A stretch of DNA of 64,000 nucleotides from Streptomyces finlayi (lineage in GTDB: Bacteria; Actinomycetota; Actinomycetes; Streptomycetales; Streptomycetaceae). Position 1 is the first letter of the stretch; each line of letters starts with the position of its first letter. Positions 17,989 through 27,000 of the stretch are shown here, piece after piece. The position numbers and the translations under genes are program-made. The notes beneath the pieces were generated by a model. That model saw nothing but the letters and a program-made list of their open reading frames with translations, ran no database searches and had not been told where the DNA came from. The DNA is taken from assembly GCF_014216315.1 (NCBI RefSeq), contig NZ_CP045702.1, positions 2,108,001 through 2,172,000 on the forward strand, written 5' to 3'.

Positions 17989-18028
17989 GAACGGCCCGGG
18001 CGGAGTTCACTCTCCTCCCGGGCCGTTC
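17989..18028. terminator. Bidirectional hairpin terminator between the M4 protease and glgP
   Basis: GAACGGCCCGGG (17989-18000) pairs perfectly with CCCGGGCCGTTC (18017-18028). It sits between two convergent genes and can serve both. Confidence 0.8.
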
Positions 18029-18052
18029 GCCATTTTCCGGCGGTGACGGCCG

Positions 18053-20749
18053 TCAGCGCAGCAGTACGCCCGGGCCGTCCACCGCCTCCTCCACCGCCCC
18101 CTCCGCCGGCAGCGCCACCAGGCCGAGCTCCGCGCCGGAAGCCAGCAGCCGGTGGGACGGCAGGACCCGCACGGTGTAGCCGTAGGGTCCCGTCCGGTCC
18201 AGGGCCAGCGGACCCTCGTACAGCCAGCGGTCCTCCAGGTCGTGACCGCCCGCCGGCTTCAGCGGGAACGCCTGGGCGTCCGCGATGGCGTCGCCGGAGT
18301 CGACCCGCCCGGCGACCACCTGCACCTCGACGTCGTCGGGGTCCAGCCCGCCCAGGGCGATCCGCACCCGGAGCGACAGGGTGGACCCCAGCTCCGCCGA
18401 GCCGCCCGCGACCGTGGCGGCCGTCGCCTCCACGTGGTCGACGGCGACCCCGGGCCAGGCGGCCCGCACCCGGGCCTTCCACTGCGCGAGTTCCCGCGCG
18501 GCCGCCGGGTCGAGGGAGCGCCGGGCCAGCGCGGCGGGCGCGTAGAGCCGCTCCACGTACTCACGGACCATGCGCCCCGCGAGCACCTTGGGGCCGAGCG
18601 TGGCCAGGGTGCGGCGGACCATTTCGACCCAGCGCTCCGGCAGCCCCTCGGCGTCCCGGTCGTAGAAGCGCGGAGCGACCCGGTCCTCGATCAGCGCGTA
18701 GAGGGCGTTCGCCTCCAGCTCGTCGCGCCGGTCCTCGTCCGTGGCGGAACCGTCGGCGGTGGGGATCTCCCAGCCGAAGTCCGGCTCGTACCACTCGTCC
18801 CACCAGCCGTCGCGGACCGAGAGGTTGAGGCAGCCGTTGAGCGCCGCCTTCATCCCGCTGGTGCCGCACGCCTCCAGGGGGCGCAGCGGGTTGTTGAGCC
18901 AGACGTCGCAGCCCGGGTAGAGCTTCTTCGCCATGCCCATGCCGTAGTCCGGCAGGAAGACGATGCGGTGGCGGACCCGCGGGTCGTCCGAGAAGCGCAC
19001 CAGCTCCTGCACCAGCCGCTTGCCGCCGTCGTCCGCCGGGTGTGCCTTGCCCGCGACGACGATCTGGATGGGGCGCTCCGGGTGGAGCAGCAGTCCCGTC
19101 AGCCGGTCGCGGTCGCGGAGCATGAGCGTGAGGCGCTTGTACGAGGGCACACGGCGGGCGAACCCGATGGTCAGCACCTCCGGGTCGAGCACCCCGTCGA
19201 TCCAGCCGAGCTCGGCCGTACCGGCGCCGCGCCTGCGCCAGGAGGCGTAGAGCCGCTTGCGCACCTCCGTCACCAGCTGTTCGCGCAGGACCCGGCGCAG
19301 GTCCCAGATCTCCCGGTCCGGGATGCCGGCGACGGCGTCCCAGCGCTTGGGTGTGCCGCCGGGGCGTCCGAGCGACTCGCCGTCGAGGGCACCCTCCACC
19401 GGCCCGCCGGAGAGCGCGTCCCCTGCCCGGCCGGCTCCGACCTTCCCGGCACCGAGCCTGAAGACCTCCGGCGCCACCCAGGTCGGGGCGTGCACCCCGT
19501 TGGTCACCGAGGTGATCGGCACCTCGGAGGGGTCGAATCCCGGCCACAGCCCGGAGAACATCTCCCGGCTGACGGCCCCGTGCAGGGTGGAGACGCCGTT
19601 GGCGCGCTGGGCGAGGCGCAGCCCCATGACCGCCATGTTGAAGAGGCCGGGTTCGCCGCCCTCGTAGGTCTCCGTACCGAGCGGGAGGATCCGCTCGACG
19701 GGGACGCCGGGCAGTTCCCCGTCGTCCCCGAAGTGCCGGGCCACCAGCTGGCGGTCGAAACGGTCTATGCCGGCGGGTACCGGGGTGTGGGTGGTGAAGA
19801 CCGCGCCGGCCCGCACCACTTCCAGGGCGGCGCCGAAGTCCAGGCCGGTCCCGCAGAGTTCCCGGATGCGTTCGAGGCCGAGGAAGCCGGCGTGTCCCTC
19901 GTTGGTGTGGAACACCTCGGGGGCGGGGTGCCCGGTCAGCCGGCAGTAGGTCCGCACGGCGCGTACTCCGCCGATGCCGAGCAGCATCTCCTGGAGCAGC
20001 CGGTGGTGGCTGCCACCGCCGTACAGCCGGTCGGTGACGTCGCGCTCGCCCGCCGCGTTCTCCTCCACGTCGGAGTCGAGCAGCAGCAGCGGTACGCGGC
20101 CGACCTGGGCCTGCCAGACGCAGGCGTGGAGCGAGCGCCCGCCAGGGAGCGCCAGCACCACCCGGCTGGGGGTGCCGTCGGCCTCCCGCACCAGGGTGAG
20201 CGGCAGTTCGTTCGGGTCGAGGACGGGATAGTGCTCCTGCTGCCAGCCGTCGCGCGACAGGGACTGGCGGAAGTAGCCGTGCCGGTAGAGCAGGCCCACT
20301 CCGATGAGTGGTACACCCAGGTCGCTGGCGGCCTTGAGGTGGTCGCCCGCCAGGATGCCGAGGCCGCCGGAGTACTGCGGAAGGGCCGCGGTCACCCCGA
20401 ACTCGGGTGAGAAGTAGGCCACGGCGGCGGGGAGTTCCGCACCGGCGGCGAGCTGGTCCTGATACCACCTCGGGCCGTCACGGTAGGCACGGAGGTCGTC
20501 GGACACCTCGGTCAGCCGGCGCAGGAACTGCGGGTCCCCGGCCAGTTCGGCGAGGCGTCCGGCGGACACGTTGCCGAGCAGCCGCACGGGGTCGGCGTCC
20601 GCGGGCCGCCAGCCCTCGGGGTCGACGGCCTGGAAGAGCTCACGGGTCTCGGTGTGCCAGGACCAGCGCAGGTTGCGCGCGAGATCCTGCAGCGGTTGAA
20701 GGGAATCGGGGAGGACAGGACGCACGGTGAATCGACGAATGGCCTTCAC
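18053..20749 (-). CDS. glgP: Alpha-glucan (glycogen/maltodextrin) phosphorylase GlgP
   Basis: PLP-dependent GT35 enzyme releasing glucose-1-phosphate from the non-reducing ends of glycogen. At 898 residues it has the actinobacterial form, with an N-terminal DUF3417 segment (LQPLQDLARNLRWSWH). The cofactor-lysine motif is GTSGMKAALNGCLNLSVRDG with K634. The GTG at 20749 (VKAIRRFTVRPVLPDSL) follows AAAGGTGG and matches the conserved start of the family; the 46-codon open extension upstream is not conserved-looking. It is divergent from the glgE operon, sharing an about 545-bp control region. In the GlgE pathway it lies at the degradative end of the glucan pool. Confidence 0.93.
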   Translation of the reverse strand: MKAIRRFTVRPVLPDSLQPLQDLARNLRWSWHTETRELFQAVDPEGWRPADADPVRLLGNVSAGRLAELAGDPQFLRRLTEVSDDLRAYRDGPRWYQDQLAAGAELPAAVAYFSPEFGVTAALPQYSGGLGILAGDHLKAASDLGVPLIGVGLLYRHGYFRQSLSRDGWQQEHYPVLDPNELPLTLVREADGTPSRVVLALPGGRSLHACVWQAQVGRVPLLLLDSDVEENAAGERDVTDRLYGGGSHHRLLQEMLLGIGGVRAVRTYCRLTGHPAPEVFHTNEGHAGFLGLERIRELCGTGLDFGAALEVVRAGAVFTTHTPVPAGIDRFDRQLVARHFGDDGELPGVPVERILPLGTETYEGGEPGLFNMAVMGLRLAQRANGVSTLHGAVSREMFSGLWPGFDPSEVPITSVTNGVHAPTWVAPEVFRLGAGKVGAGRAGDALSGGPVEGALDGESLGRPGGTPKRWDAVAGIPDREIWDLRRVLREQLVTEVRKRLYASWRRRGAGTAELGWIDGVLDPEVLTIGFARRVPSYKRLTLMLRDRDRLTGLLLHPERPIQIVVAGKAHPADDGGKRLVQELVRFSDDPRVRHRIVFLPDYGMGMAKKLYPGCDVWLNNPLRPLEACGTSGMKAALNGCLNLSVRDGWWDEWYEPDFGWEIPTADGSATDEDRRDELEANALYALIEDRVAPRFYDRDAEGLPERWVEMVRRTLATLGPKVLAGRMVREYVERLYAPAALARRSLDPAAARELAQWKARVRAAWPGVAVDHVEATAATVAGGSAELGSTLSLRVRIALGGLDPDDVEVQVVAGRVDSGDAIADAQAFPLKPAGGHDLEDRWLYEGPLALDRTGPYGYTVRVLPSHRLLASGAELGLVALPAEGAVEEAVDGPGVLLR

Positions 20750-21294
20750 GTATTCCACCTTTACAGGGGACGTACGAATCCGAGGGACGCACCACGGGTG
20801 CGCACCCTCTCCGTCACCCTCGAAGGTAGCGGCGCGCCGTGGAACCCGGCCACGGCGTACGACCGGCTCACCCGGTCCGGCATTCACCTCCCGCCCGCAC
20901 CCCCGCGCCCCGGCTCCGCCCCCGCGCCCGCCTGCCCGGCACCTGCCGGCGCATCAGGCCCGCTGCGTACGGCACGCTTCTCGCGCCCCGTCCGCCCCGT
21001 CCGACCCGTTCGCCTCAGGCGATATGGCCGATTCCGCCCCTCATGCAGCCTTGTGGCACTTCGGGGTACAAGGAAGGCTTCCGAGTGGCGCCCGGGGAAC
21101 GGGGAACCGCCGCGGGGCGCCCGGCAGCTACGACCGAGTAGTTGGCACGGCACCGGATTGGCCACCCGCGGACGGTGGGCAGGCTTTCCCGGTACACGAC
21201 CTCGGCAGTCCGTATCCGCGTACCGAATCGGTCGCGGATACCCCGCGCACCACCCATTCGAGTGCCATTCGAGTGAACGCGGACAGGAGCGGCC
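20750..21294. other. Divergent control region between glgP and glgE
   Basis: 545 bp without a credible gene; open frames here lack codon bias and domains. It must contain the promoters of glgP (leftward) and of the glgE-treS-pep2-glgB operon (rightward). The only distinctive element is the 11-bp tandem repeat near glgE. Confidence 0.55.
21254..21275 (+). repeat. Two tandem 11-bp repeats upstream of glgE
   Basis: CCATTCGAGTG occurs at 21254-21264 and again at 21265-21275, 20 bp before the glgE start. An 11-bp period places both copies on the same DNA face, as in response-regulator direct-repeat sites such as PhoP boxes. The sequence itself is not a good PhoP box. Confidence 0.5.
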
Positions 21295-23478
21295 ATGCCC
21301 ACACCCAGCCAGCCGACAGCAGAGCGGCTACAAAGGACAAACCCCAACAAGCGCGTCGCACCCGTACGGCTCTCCGCAGCACCGCCGTACCCCGCGCCTC
21401 CCGAGCTCCGGCCCCCAGGTGATTCCATGATCGGTCGCATTCCCGTCCTCGACGTCCGTCCGCTCGTCGACTGCGGCAGAAGGCCGGCGAAAGCCGTTGC
21501 CGGTGAGACCTTCCAGGTCACCGCCACCGTCTTCCGTGAAGGCCATGACGCGGTGGCCGCCAACGTCGTCCTGCACGACCCGAGCGGCCGTCCCGGTCCC
21601 TGGACTCCGATGCGTGAACTGGCACCGGGAACGGACCGCTGGGGCGCCGACGTCACCCCATCGGCCGAAGGCCGGTGGACTTACACGGTGGAGGCATGGA
21701 GCGATCCGGTCGCCACCTGGCGGCACGCCGCCCGGATCAAGATCCCCGCGGGCATCGACACCGAGCTGGTGCTGGCGGAGGGCGCCGCGCTCTACGAGCG
21801 GGCCGCCGAGGAGGTACCGAAGCAGGACGGCCGGGAGGCGGTGCTCGCCGCCGCCGACGCCCTGCGCGACACCACCCGCCCGGCGGCCACCCGGCTCGCC
21901 GCGGCGCTCGCCGGCGCCGCCGGGGAGGCACTGTCCCGCCACCCGCTGCGCGAACTGGTCACCGCCTCCCGCCCGTTGCCCCTGACCGTGGAGCGCCGGC
22001 GGGCCCTCTACGGCTCCTGGTACGAGCTGTTCCCGCGCTCGGAGGGCGCCCGGGTGGAGGAGGTCAAGCCACCCAGGGGCACCAGGAAGGGCCGGGCGGG
22101 CAAGGCCGCGAAACCGCTGCCGCCCACCACCCGGATCGTCAGCGGTACGTTCCGCACGGCCGCGGAGCGGCTGCCGGCCGTGGCCGCGATGGGCTTCGAC
22201 GTCGTCTACCTCCCGCCCGTCCATCCCATCGGCACGACCCACCGCAAGGGCGCGGACAACACCCTCACCCCCGGCCCCGACGACCCGGGTGTGCCGTGGG
22301 CGATCGGCTCGGCCGAGGGCGGCCACGACGCCGTCCACCCCGAACTCGGCACCCTGGCCGACTTCGACCACTTCGTCGAGACGGCCCGCACCCTGCGGAT
22401 GGAGGTCGCCCTGGACTTCGCCCTCCAGTGCTCCCCCGACCACCCCTGGGTGACCGAGCACCCGGAGTGGTTCCACCACCGCCCCGACGGCTCCATCGCC
22501 TACGCGGAGAACCCGCCCAAGAAGTACCAGGACATCTACCCGATCGCCTTTGACAAGGACATGCAGGGGCTGGTCGCCGAGTCCGTCCGCGTCCTGCGGT
22601 TCTGGATGGACCACGGGGTACGCGTCTTCCGCGTCGACAATCCGCACACCAAGCCGGTGGTCTTCTGGGAGAAGGTGATCGGCGAGGTCAACCGCACCGA
22701 CCCCGACGTGATCTTCCTGGCGGAGGCGTTCACCCGGCCCGCGATGATGCGCACGCTCGCCGCGGTCGGCTTCCAGCAGTCGTACACGTACTTCACCTGG
22801 CGTAACACGAAGCAGGAACTCACCGAGTACGTCACGGAGCTTTCGGGGGACTCCGCCTCGTACATGCGGCCCAACTTCTTCGTGAACACCCCCGACATCC
22901 TTCCCGGTTACCTCCAGGAGGGCGGCCGCCCCGCCTTCGAGGCGCGGGCCGTCCTGGGCGCGACCCTGGCCCCGTCCTGGGGCGTGTACGCGGGATTCGA
23001 GCTGTGCGAGAACACCCCGGTGCGTCCCGGGAGCGAGGAGTACCTGCACTCGGAGAAGTACGAGATCAAGCCCAGGGACTGGGAGGCCGCCGAGCGCGAG
23101 GGCCGTTCGCTGGCACCGCTGATCACCTCGCTCAACCGGATCAGACGACGCCATCCGGCGCTCCAGCAACTGCGCGACGTGCACTTCCACTCCGTCGACA
23201 ACGAGGCCCTGATCGCGTACAGCAAGCGTTCGGGTTCCGACATCGTCCTGGTGGTCGTCAACCTCGACCCCCACCACACCCAGGAGGCCACAGTCTCGTT
23301 GGACATGCCACAGCTCTGCCTCGACTGGCATGAGCGCGTGCCGGTGCGCGATGAGCTCACCGGCGACACCTATCACTGGGGCAGGACCTTCTATGTGCGT
23401 CTGGAGCCGGGTGTCACACCCGCGCACGTCGTCGTTCTGCGACCGTCCCCGCCGACCGGAGGGTCACCCACACCATGA
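21295..23478 (+). CDS. glgE: Alpha-1,4-glucan:maltose-1-phosphate maltosyltransferase GlgE
   Basis: GH13_3 enzyme that transfers maltosyl units from maltose-1-phosphate to the ends of alpha-1,4-glucan. The N-terminal beta domain starts at RIPVLDVRPLVDCGRRPAKA. The catalytic domain has RVFRVDNPHTKP (nucleophile D448) and IFLAEAFTRP (acid E477), 29 residues apart as in the S. coelicolor enzyme (D394/E423). AGGAG 6 nt upstream favours ATG 21295. The resulting 44-residue extension before MIGRIPVLD is longer than in GlgEI of S. coelicolor, so ATG 21427 is a possible alternative. First gene of an operon; its stop overlaps the treS start. Confidence 0.93.
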   Translation: MPTPSQPTAERLQRTNPNKRVAPVRLSAAPPYPAPPELRPPGDSMIGRIPVLDVRPLVDCGRRPAKAVAGETFQVTATVFREGHDAVAANVVLHDPSGRPGPWTPMRELAPGTDRWGADVTPSAEGRWTYTVEAWSDPVATWRHAARIKIPAGIDTELVLAEGAALYERAAEEVPKQDGREAVLAAADALRDTTRPAATRLAAALAGAAGEALSRHPLRELVTASRPLPLTVERRRALYGSWYELFPRSEGARVEEVKPPRGTRKGRAGKAAKPLPPTTRIVSGTFRTAAERLPAVAAMGFDVVYLPPVHPIGTTHRKGADNTLTPGPDDPGVPWAIGSAEGGHDAVHPELGTLADFDHFVETARTLRMEVALDFALQCSPDHPWVTEHPEWFHHRPDGSIAYAENPPKKYQDIYPIAFDKDMQGLVAESVRVLRFWMDHGVRVFRVDNPHTKPVVFWEKVIGEVNRTDPDVIFLAEAFTRPAMMRTLAAVGFQQSYTYFTWRNTKQELTEYVTELSGDSASYMRPNFFVNTPDILPGYLQEGGRPAFEARAVLGATLAPSWGVYAGFELCENTPVRPGSEEYLHSEKYEIKPRDWEAAEREGRSLAPLITSLNRIRRRHPALQQLRDVHFHSVDNEALIAYSKRSGSDIVLVVVNLDPHHTQEATVSLDMPQLCLDWHERVPVRDELTGDTYHWGRTFYVRLEPGVTPAHVVVLRPSPPTGGSPTP

Positions 23479-25199
23479 TCGTCAACGAGCCCGTCCACGA
23501 CACGTTCGAGGACACTCCCGCCAAGGACCGCGATCCCGACTGGTTCAAGCGTGCCGTCTTCTACGAGGTCCTCGTCCGGTCCTTCCAGGACTCCAACGGC
23601 GACGGCATCGGCGACCTCAAGGGCATCACGTCCAAGCTCGACTACCTGCAGTGGCTGGGCGTCGACTGCCTCTGGCTGCCGCCCTTCTTCAAGTCGCCGC
23701 TGCGTGACGGCGGTTACGACGTCTCCGACTACACCGCCGTGCTGCCGGAGTTCGGTGACCTCGCCGACTTCGTCGAGTTCGTCGATGCCGCGCACCAGCG
23801 CGGCATGCGCGTGATCATCGACTTCGTCATGAACCACACGAGCGATCAGCACGACTGGTTCCAGCAGTCCCGCACGGACCCCGGGGGGCCCTACGGCGAC
23901 TACTACGTCTGGGCCGACGACGACAAGCAGTTCCAGGACGCGCGGATCATCTTCGTCGACACGGAGACGTCCAACTGGACCTTCGACCCGGTGCGCAAGC
24001 AGTACTACTGGCACCGGTTCTTCTCGCACCAGCCCGATCTCAACTACGAGAACCCGGCGGTGCAGGAGGAGATCATCTCGGCGCTGCGCTTCTGGCTCGA
24101 CCTGGGGATCGACGGCTTCCGCCTGGACGCCGTGCCGTATCTCTACCAGCGCGAGAACACCAACTGCGAGAACCTCCCCGAGGCCCACGACTTCCTCAAG
24201 CGGGTCCGCAAGGAGATCGACGCCAACTACCCGGACACCGTGCTGCTGGCCGAGGCCAACCAGTGGCCCGAGGACGTCGTCGACTACTTCGGTGACTTCC
24301 AGACCGGCGGGGACGAGTGCCACATGGCATTCCACTTCCCGGTGATGCCCCGCATCTTCATGGCCGTACGGCGCGAGAGCCGCTACCCGGTCTCGGAAAT
24401 CCTGGCGAAGACCCCGGCGATCCCGAAGAACTGCCAGTGGGGCATCTTCCTGCGCAACCACGACGAGCTGACGCTCGAAATGGTCACGGACGAAGAGCGC
24501 GACTACATGTACGCGGAGTACGCCAAGGACCCGCGGATGCGGGCCAACATCGGCATCCGCCGTCGGCTCGCGCCCCTCCTGGACAACGACCGCAACCAGA
24601 TCGAGCTGTTCACGGCCCTGCTGCTCTCCCTGCCCGGCTCCCCGATCCTCTACTACGGGGACGAGATCGGCATGGGCGACAACATCTGGCTCGGCGACCG
24701 GGACGCGGTACGCACCCCGATGCAGTGGACCCCCGACCGGAACGCCGGATTCTCCTCCAGCGATCCGGGACGGCTGTACCTCCCCACGATCATGGACCCG
24801 GTCTACGGCTACCAGGTCACCAACGTCGAGGCGTCGATGGCCTCGCCGTCCTCACTGCTGCACTGGACGCGGCGGATGATCGAGATCCGCAAGCAGAACC
24901 ACGCGTTCGGGACGGGCTCGTACGCGGAGCTGCCGTCCTCGAACCCGGCTGTCCTGGCCTTCATCCGGGAGGCCCCGCCCAACGGCGACGGCACCGACGA
25001 TCTGGTGCTCTGCGTCCACAACTTCTCCCGGTTCGCGCAGCCGACGGAACTGGATCTGCGGACGTACGGCGGCCGTCATCCGGTGGAGCTGATCGGCGGG
25101 GTACGTTTCCCGGCCATCGGCCAGTGGCCCTACCTGCTCACCCTCGCGGGGCACGGCTTCTACTGGTTCCGGCTGCGGAAGGACCCGCCCGTCGTCTGA
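23475..25199 (+). CDS. treS: Trehalose synthase (maltose/trehalose isomerase) TreS
   Basis: GH13_16 enzyme interconverting maltose and trehalose. The 574 residues carry VRSFQDSNGDGIGDLKGI, VIIDFVMNHTS, DGFRLDAVPYL (nucleophile D218), LLAEANQWPED (E260) and RNHDELTLEM (D330). It is coupled to glgE by a 4-nt ATGA overlap and precedes maltokinase. Maltose it makes from trehalose is phosphorylated by Pep2 and polymerised by GlgE. There is no fused kinase domain, unlike the TreS-Pep2 fusions of some actinobacteria. Confidence 0.93.
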   Translation: MIVNEPVHDTFEDTPAKDRDPDWFKRAVFYEVLVRSFQDSNGDGIGDLKGITSKLDYLQWLGVDCLWLPPFFKSPLRDGGYDVSDYTAVLPEFGDLADFVEFVDAAHQRGMRVIIDFVMNHTSDQHDWFQQSRTDPGGPYGDYYVWADDDKQFQDARIIFVDTETSNWTFDPVRKQYYWHRFFSHQPDLNYENPAVQEEIISALRFWLDLGIDGFRLDAVPYLYQRENTNCENLPEAHDFLKRVRKEIDANYPDTVLLAEANQWPEDVVDYFGDFQTGGDECHMAFHFPVMPRIFMAVRRESRYPVSEILAKTPAIPKNCQWGIFLRNHDELTLEMVTDEERDYMYAEYAKDPRMRANIGIRRRLAPLLDNDRNQIELFTALLLSLPGSPILYYGDEIGMGDNIWLGDRDAVRTPMQWTPDRNAGFSSSDPGRLYLPTIMDPVYGYQVTNVEASMASPSSLLHWTRRMIEIRKQNHAFGTGSYAELPSSNPAVLAFIREAPPNGDGTDDLVLCVHNFSRFAQPTELDLRTYGGRHPVELIGGVRFPAIGQWPYLLTLAGHGFYWFRLRKDPPVV

Positions 25200-25314
25200 C
25201 GGCGAGCAGTCGCGTTCGACCTCTCGCGGGGCGGTTTCCGCCGCCCCGCAGGGGGCACTCTCCCCCATATCGAGCTCTTCCGGGATCCTCCGGCTCTTTC
25301 GGGGTCAAAGATCG

Positions 25315-25328
25315 AGTCCGTACGGACT
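25315..25328 (+). terminator. Possible weak terminator between treS and pep2
   Basis: AGTCCGTACGGACT is a 14-bp palindrome followed directly by TTT and a C/T-rich run. It lies in the 228-bp treS-pep2 gap, which otherwise contains no gene. It could partly insulate pep2-glgB from glgE-treS, or be an operator. Confidence 0.35.
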
Positions 25329-25427
25329 TTTCCTCTCCCGACACGTCCCGCACAGCCGGACAGCCATTGCCGCAATCCGGGACACTCTTCGCATCCTGTG
25401 GTGTGCCCGGGGAAAGGACGCGATGCC

Positions 25428-26939
25428 ATGTCGGAGGCTGCATCCACTCGAGTCGCCACATCGAAGAGAAAGACGAAGAGCACGACAACCAGTGCGAGCA
25501 CGCCGGCGGTCGCGAGCGCCGGCACGAGCACGACCGCCGGCACGAACACGACAGCGAGCACAGCGACGAATACGCCCATGAGCACGGCCGCCGGCGAGGA
25601 CCTGCTGTCCTCCCTCGCCCCCCTGCTCCACGCCTGGCTGCCGGGCCGGCGCTGGTTCGCGGGCAAGGGACAGCCGGTCACCCACTTCTCGCTCGTCTCG
25701 GCGACCGAGATACTGCCTGCGCGCTTCGCCGGTACGGGACCCGGACTGCTCCACCTGCTGGTCAGGGCCCACCAGCCCGGTCTGCCGACGGACGCCCCCG
25801 GCGACTGCTACCAACTCCTGCTCGGGGTGCGGGCCATGCTTCCGCCACGGCTGGCCGCCGCCCGCATCGGGCGGGTCCAGGACGGCCCGCTGGCCGGCCG
25901 CACGGTCTACGAGGGCCTGCACGACCCGCGTGTCGCCGAACTCCTGCTGGAACGGTTCCGCCGTCCCGGCACCCTCGGCCCGCTCCGCTTCGACGGGACC
26001 ACCGCGATCCCGGCCGGGCTCACGCCCCGCCTGCTCGACACGGAGCAGTCCAACTCCTCGCTCGTCTACGGGGACTCCCACATCCTCAAGATCTTCCGCC
26101 GGGTCTTCCCGGGCACCAACCCCGATCTGGAGCTGCCACTCGCCCTCTCCCGCGAAGGCTGCCGCCGCGTACCCGCCCCGGTCGCCTGGTTCGAGGCCAC
26201 CACCCCGCAGCCGGTGACGCTCGGGGTGCTGCAACCCTTCCTGCGCGGCGCGAGGGACGGATGGCAGCTCGCCCTCGGCGCACTCGCGGCGGGCCGGGAC
26301 TTCGTACCGGAGGCCCGCGCACTCGGCCGGGCCACCGCCGAGGTCCACATCGCGCTCGCCGCGGCGCTGCCGACTCCGGCGCTGAGCCTCTCGCAGACCA
26401 GGCAGCTCGCCGACGGGATGACGGGGCGGCTGGAGGCCGCCGCCGGGGCCGTACCGGCGCTCGTGCCGTATGTGCCGGGGCTGCTCACCGCCTTCGACGC
26501 CGTCGCCGCCCTCGGCCGCGGGGACAGCGGCTGCGCGGTCCAGCGGGTCCACGGCGATCTCCATCTCGGCCAGACGCTGTGCGCCGAGGACGGTTTCTGG
26601 TCACTGATCGATTTCGAGGGGGAGCCCGCCCGGCCCCTTCCGGAACGCCGCCGTCCGCAGCCACCGGTGCGCGATGTCGCGGGAATGCTCCGCTCCTTCG
26701 ACTACGCGGCCCGCTCGCACCGCCCGTGGGACGACGCGTGGGCGGCGCGCTGCCGCGCCGCGTACTGCGAGGGATACGCACAGGCCGCGGGTTCCGACCC
26801 GCGCGGCGAACCGGAACTGCTCCGCGCCTACGAGACCGACAAGGCGGTGTACGAGGTGCTGTACGAGGCACGGAACCGGCCCGACTGGCTGCCGGTGCCG
26901 ATGGCCGCGATCCAGCGCCTGGCCGCGGCGACCGACTGA
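25428..26939 (+). CDS. pep2: Maltokinase Pep2/Mak
   Basis: ATP-dependent kinase that makes maltose-1-phosphate, the donor for GlgE. The fold is aminoglycoside-phosphotransferase-like: the brace VQRVHGDLHLGQ supplies the catalytic Asp and WSLIDFEGEP the metal-binding Asp. ATG 25428 follows AAAGGA. The first about 50 residues are an odd Thr/Ser/Ala/Lys-rich tract (KRKTKSTTTSASTPAVAS) before the conserved start near LLSSLAPLLHAWLPGRRWFAGKG. Internal ATG 25578 (MSTAAGEDLL) would remove it. The gene sits between treS and glgB, 61 nt before the latter, so all four enzymes of the route are together. Confidence 0.9.
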   Translation: MSEAASTRVATSKRKTKSTTTSASTPAVASAGTSTTAGTNTTASTATNTPMSTAAGEDLLSSLAPLLHAWLPGRRWFAGKGQPVTHFSLVSATEILPARFAGTGPGLLHLLVRAHQPGLPTDAPGDCYQLLLGVRAMLPPRLAAARIGRVQDGPLAGRTVYEGLHDPRVAELLLERFRRPGTLGPLRFDGTTAIPAGLTPRLLDTEQSNSSLVYGDSHILKIFRRVFPGTNPDLELPLALSREGCRRVPAPVAWFEATTPQPVTLGVLQPFLRGARDGWQLALGALAAGRDFVPEARALGRATAEVHIALAAALPTPALSLSQTRQLADGMTGRLEAAAGAVPALVPYVPGLLTAFDAVAALGRGDSGCAVQRVHGDLHLGQTLCAEDGFWSLIDFEGEPARPLPERRRPQPPVRDVAGMLRSFDYAARSHRPWDDAWAARCRAAYCEGYAQAAGSDPRGEPELLRAYETDKAVYEVLYEARNRPDWLPVPMAAIQRLAAATD

Positions 26940-27000
26940 TCCACCCCGCTTCCCCTCCCTCTCCCCTCCGCTTCTCTCCCCCTCCGAGGAGGCAGTCCCT

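Noticed and set aside
26674..27000. 109-codon upstream extension of glgB
   Set aside because: It overlaps pep2 in another frame; GTG 27001 with GAGGAGG is the real start.
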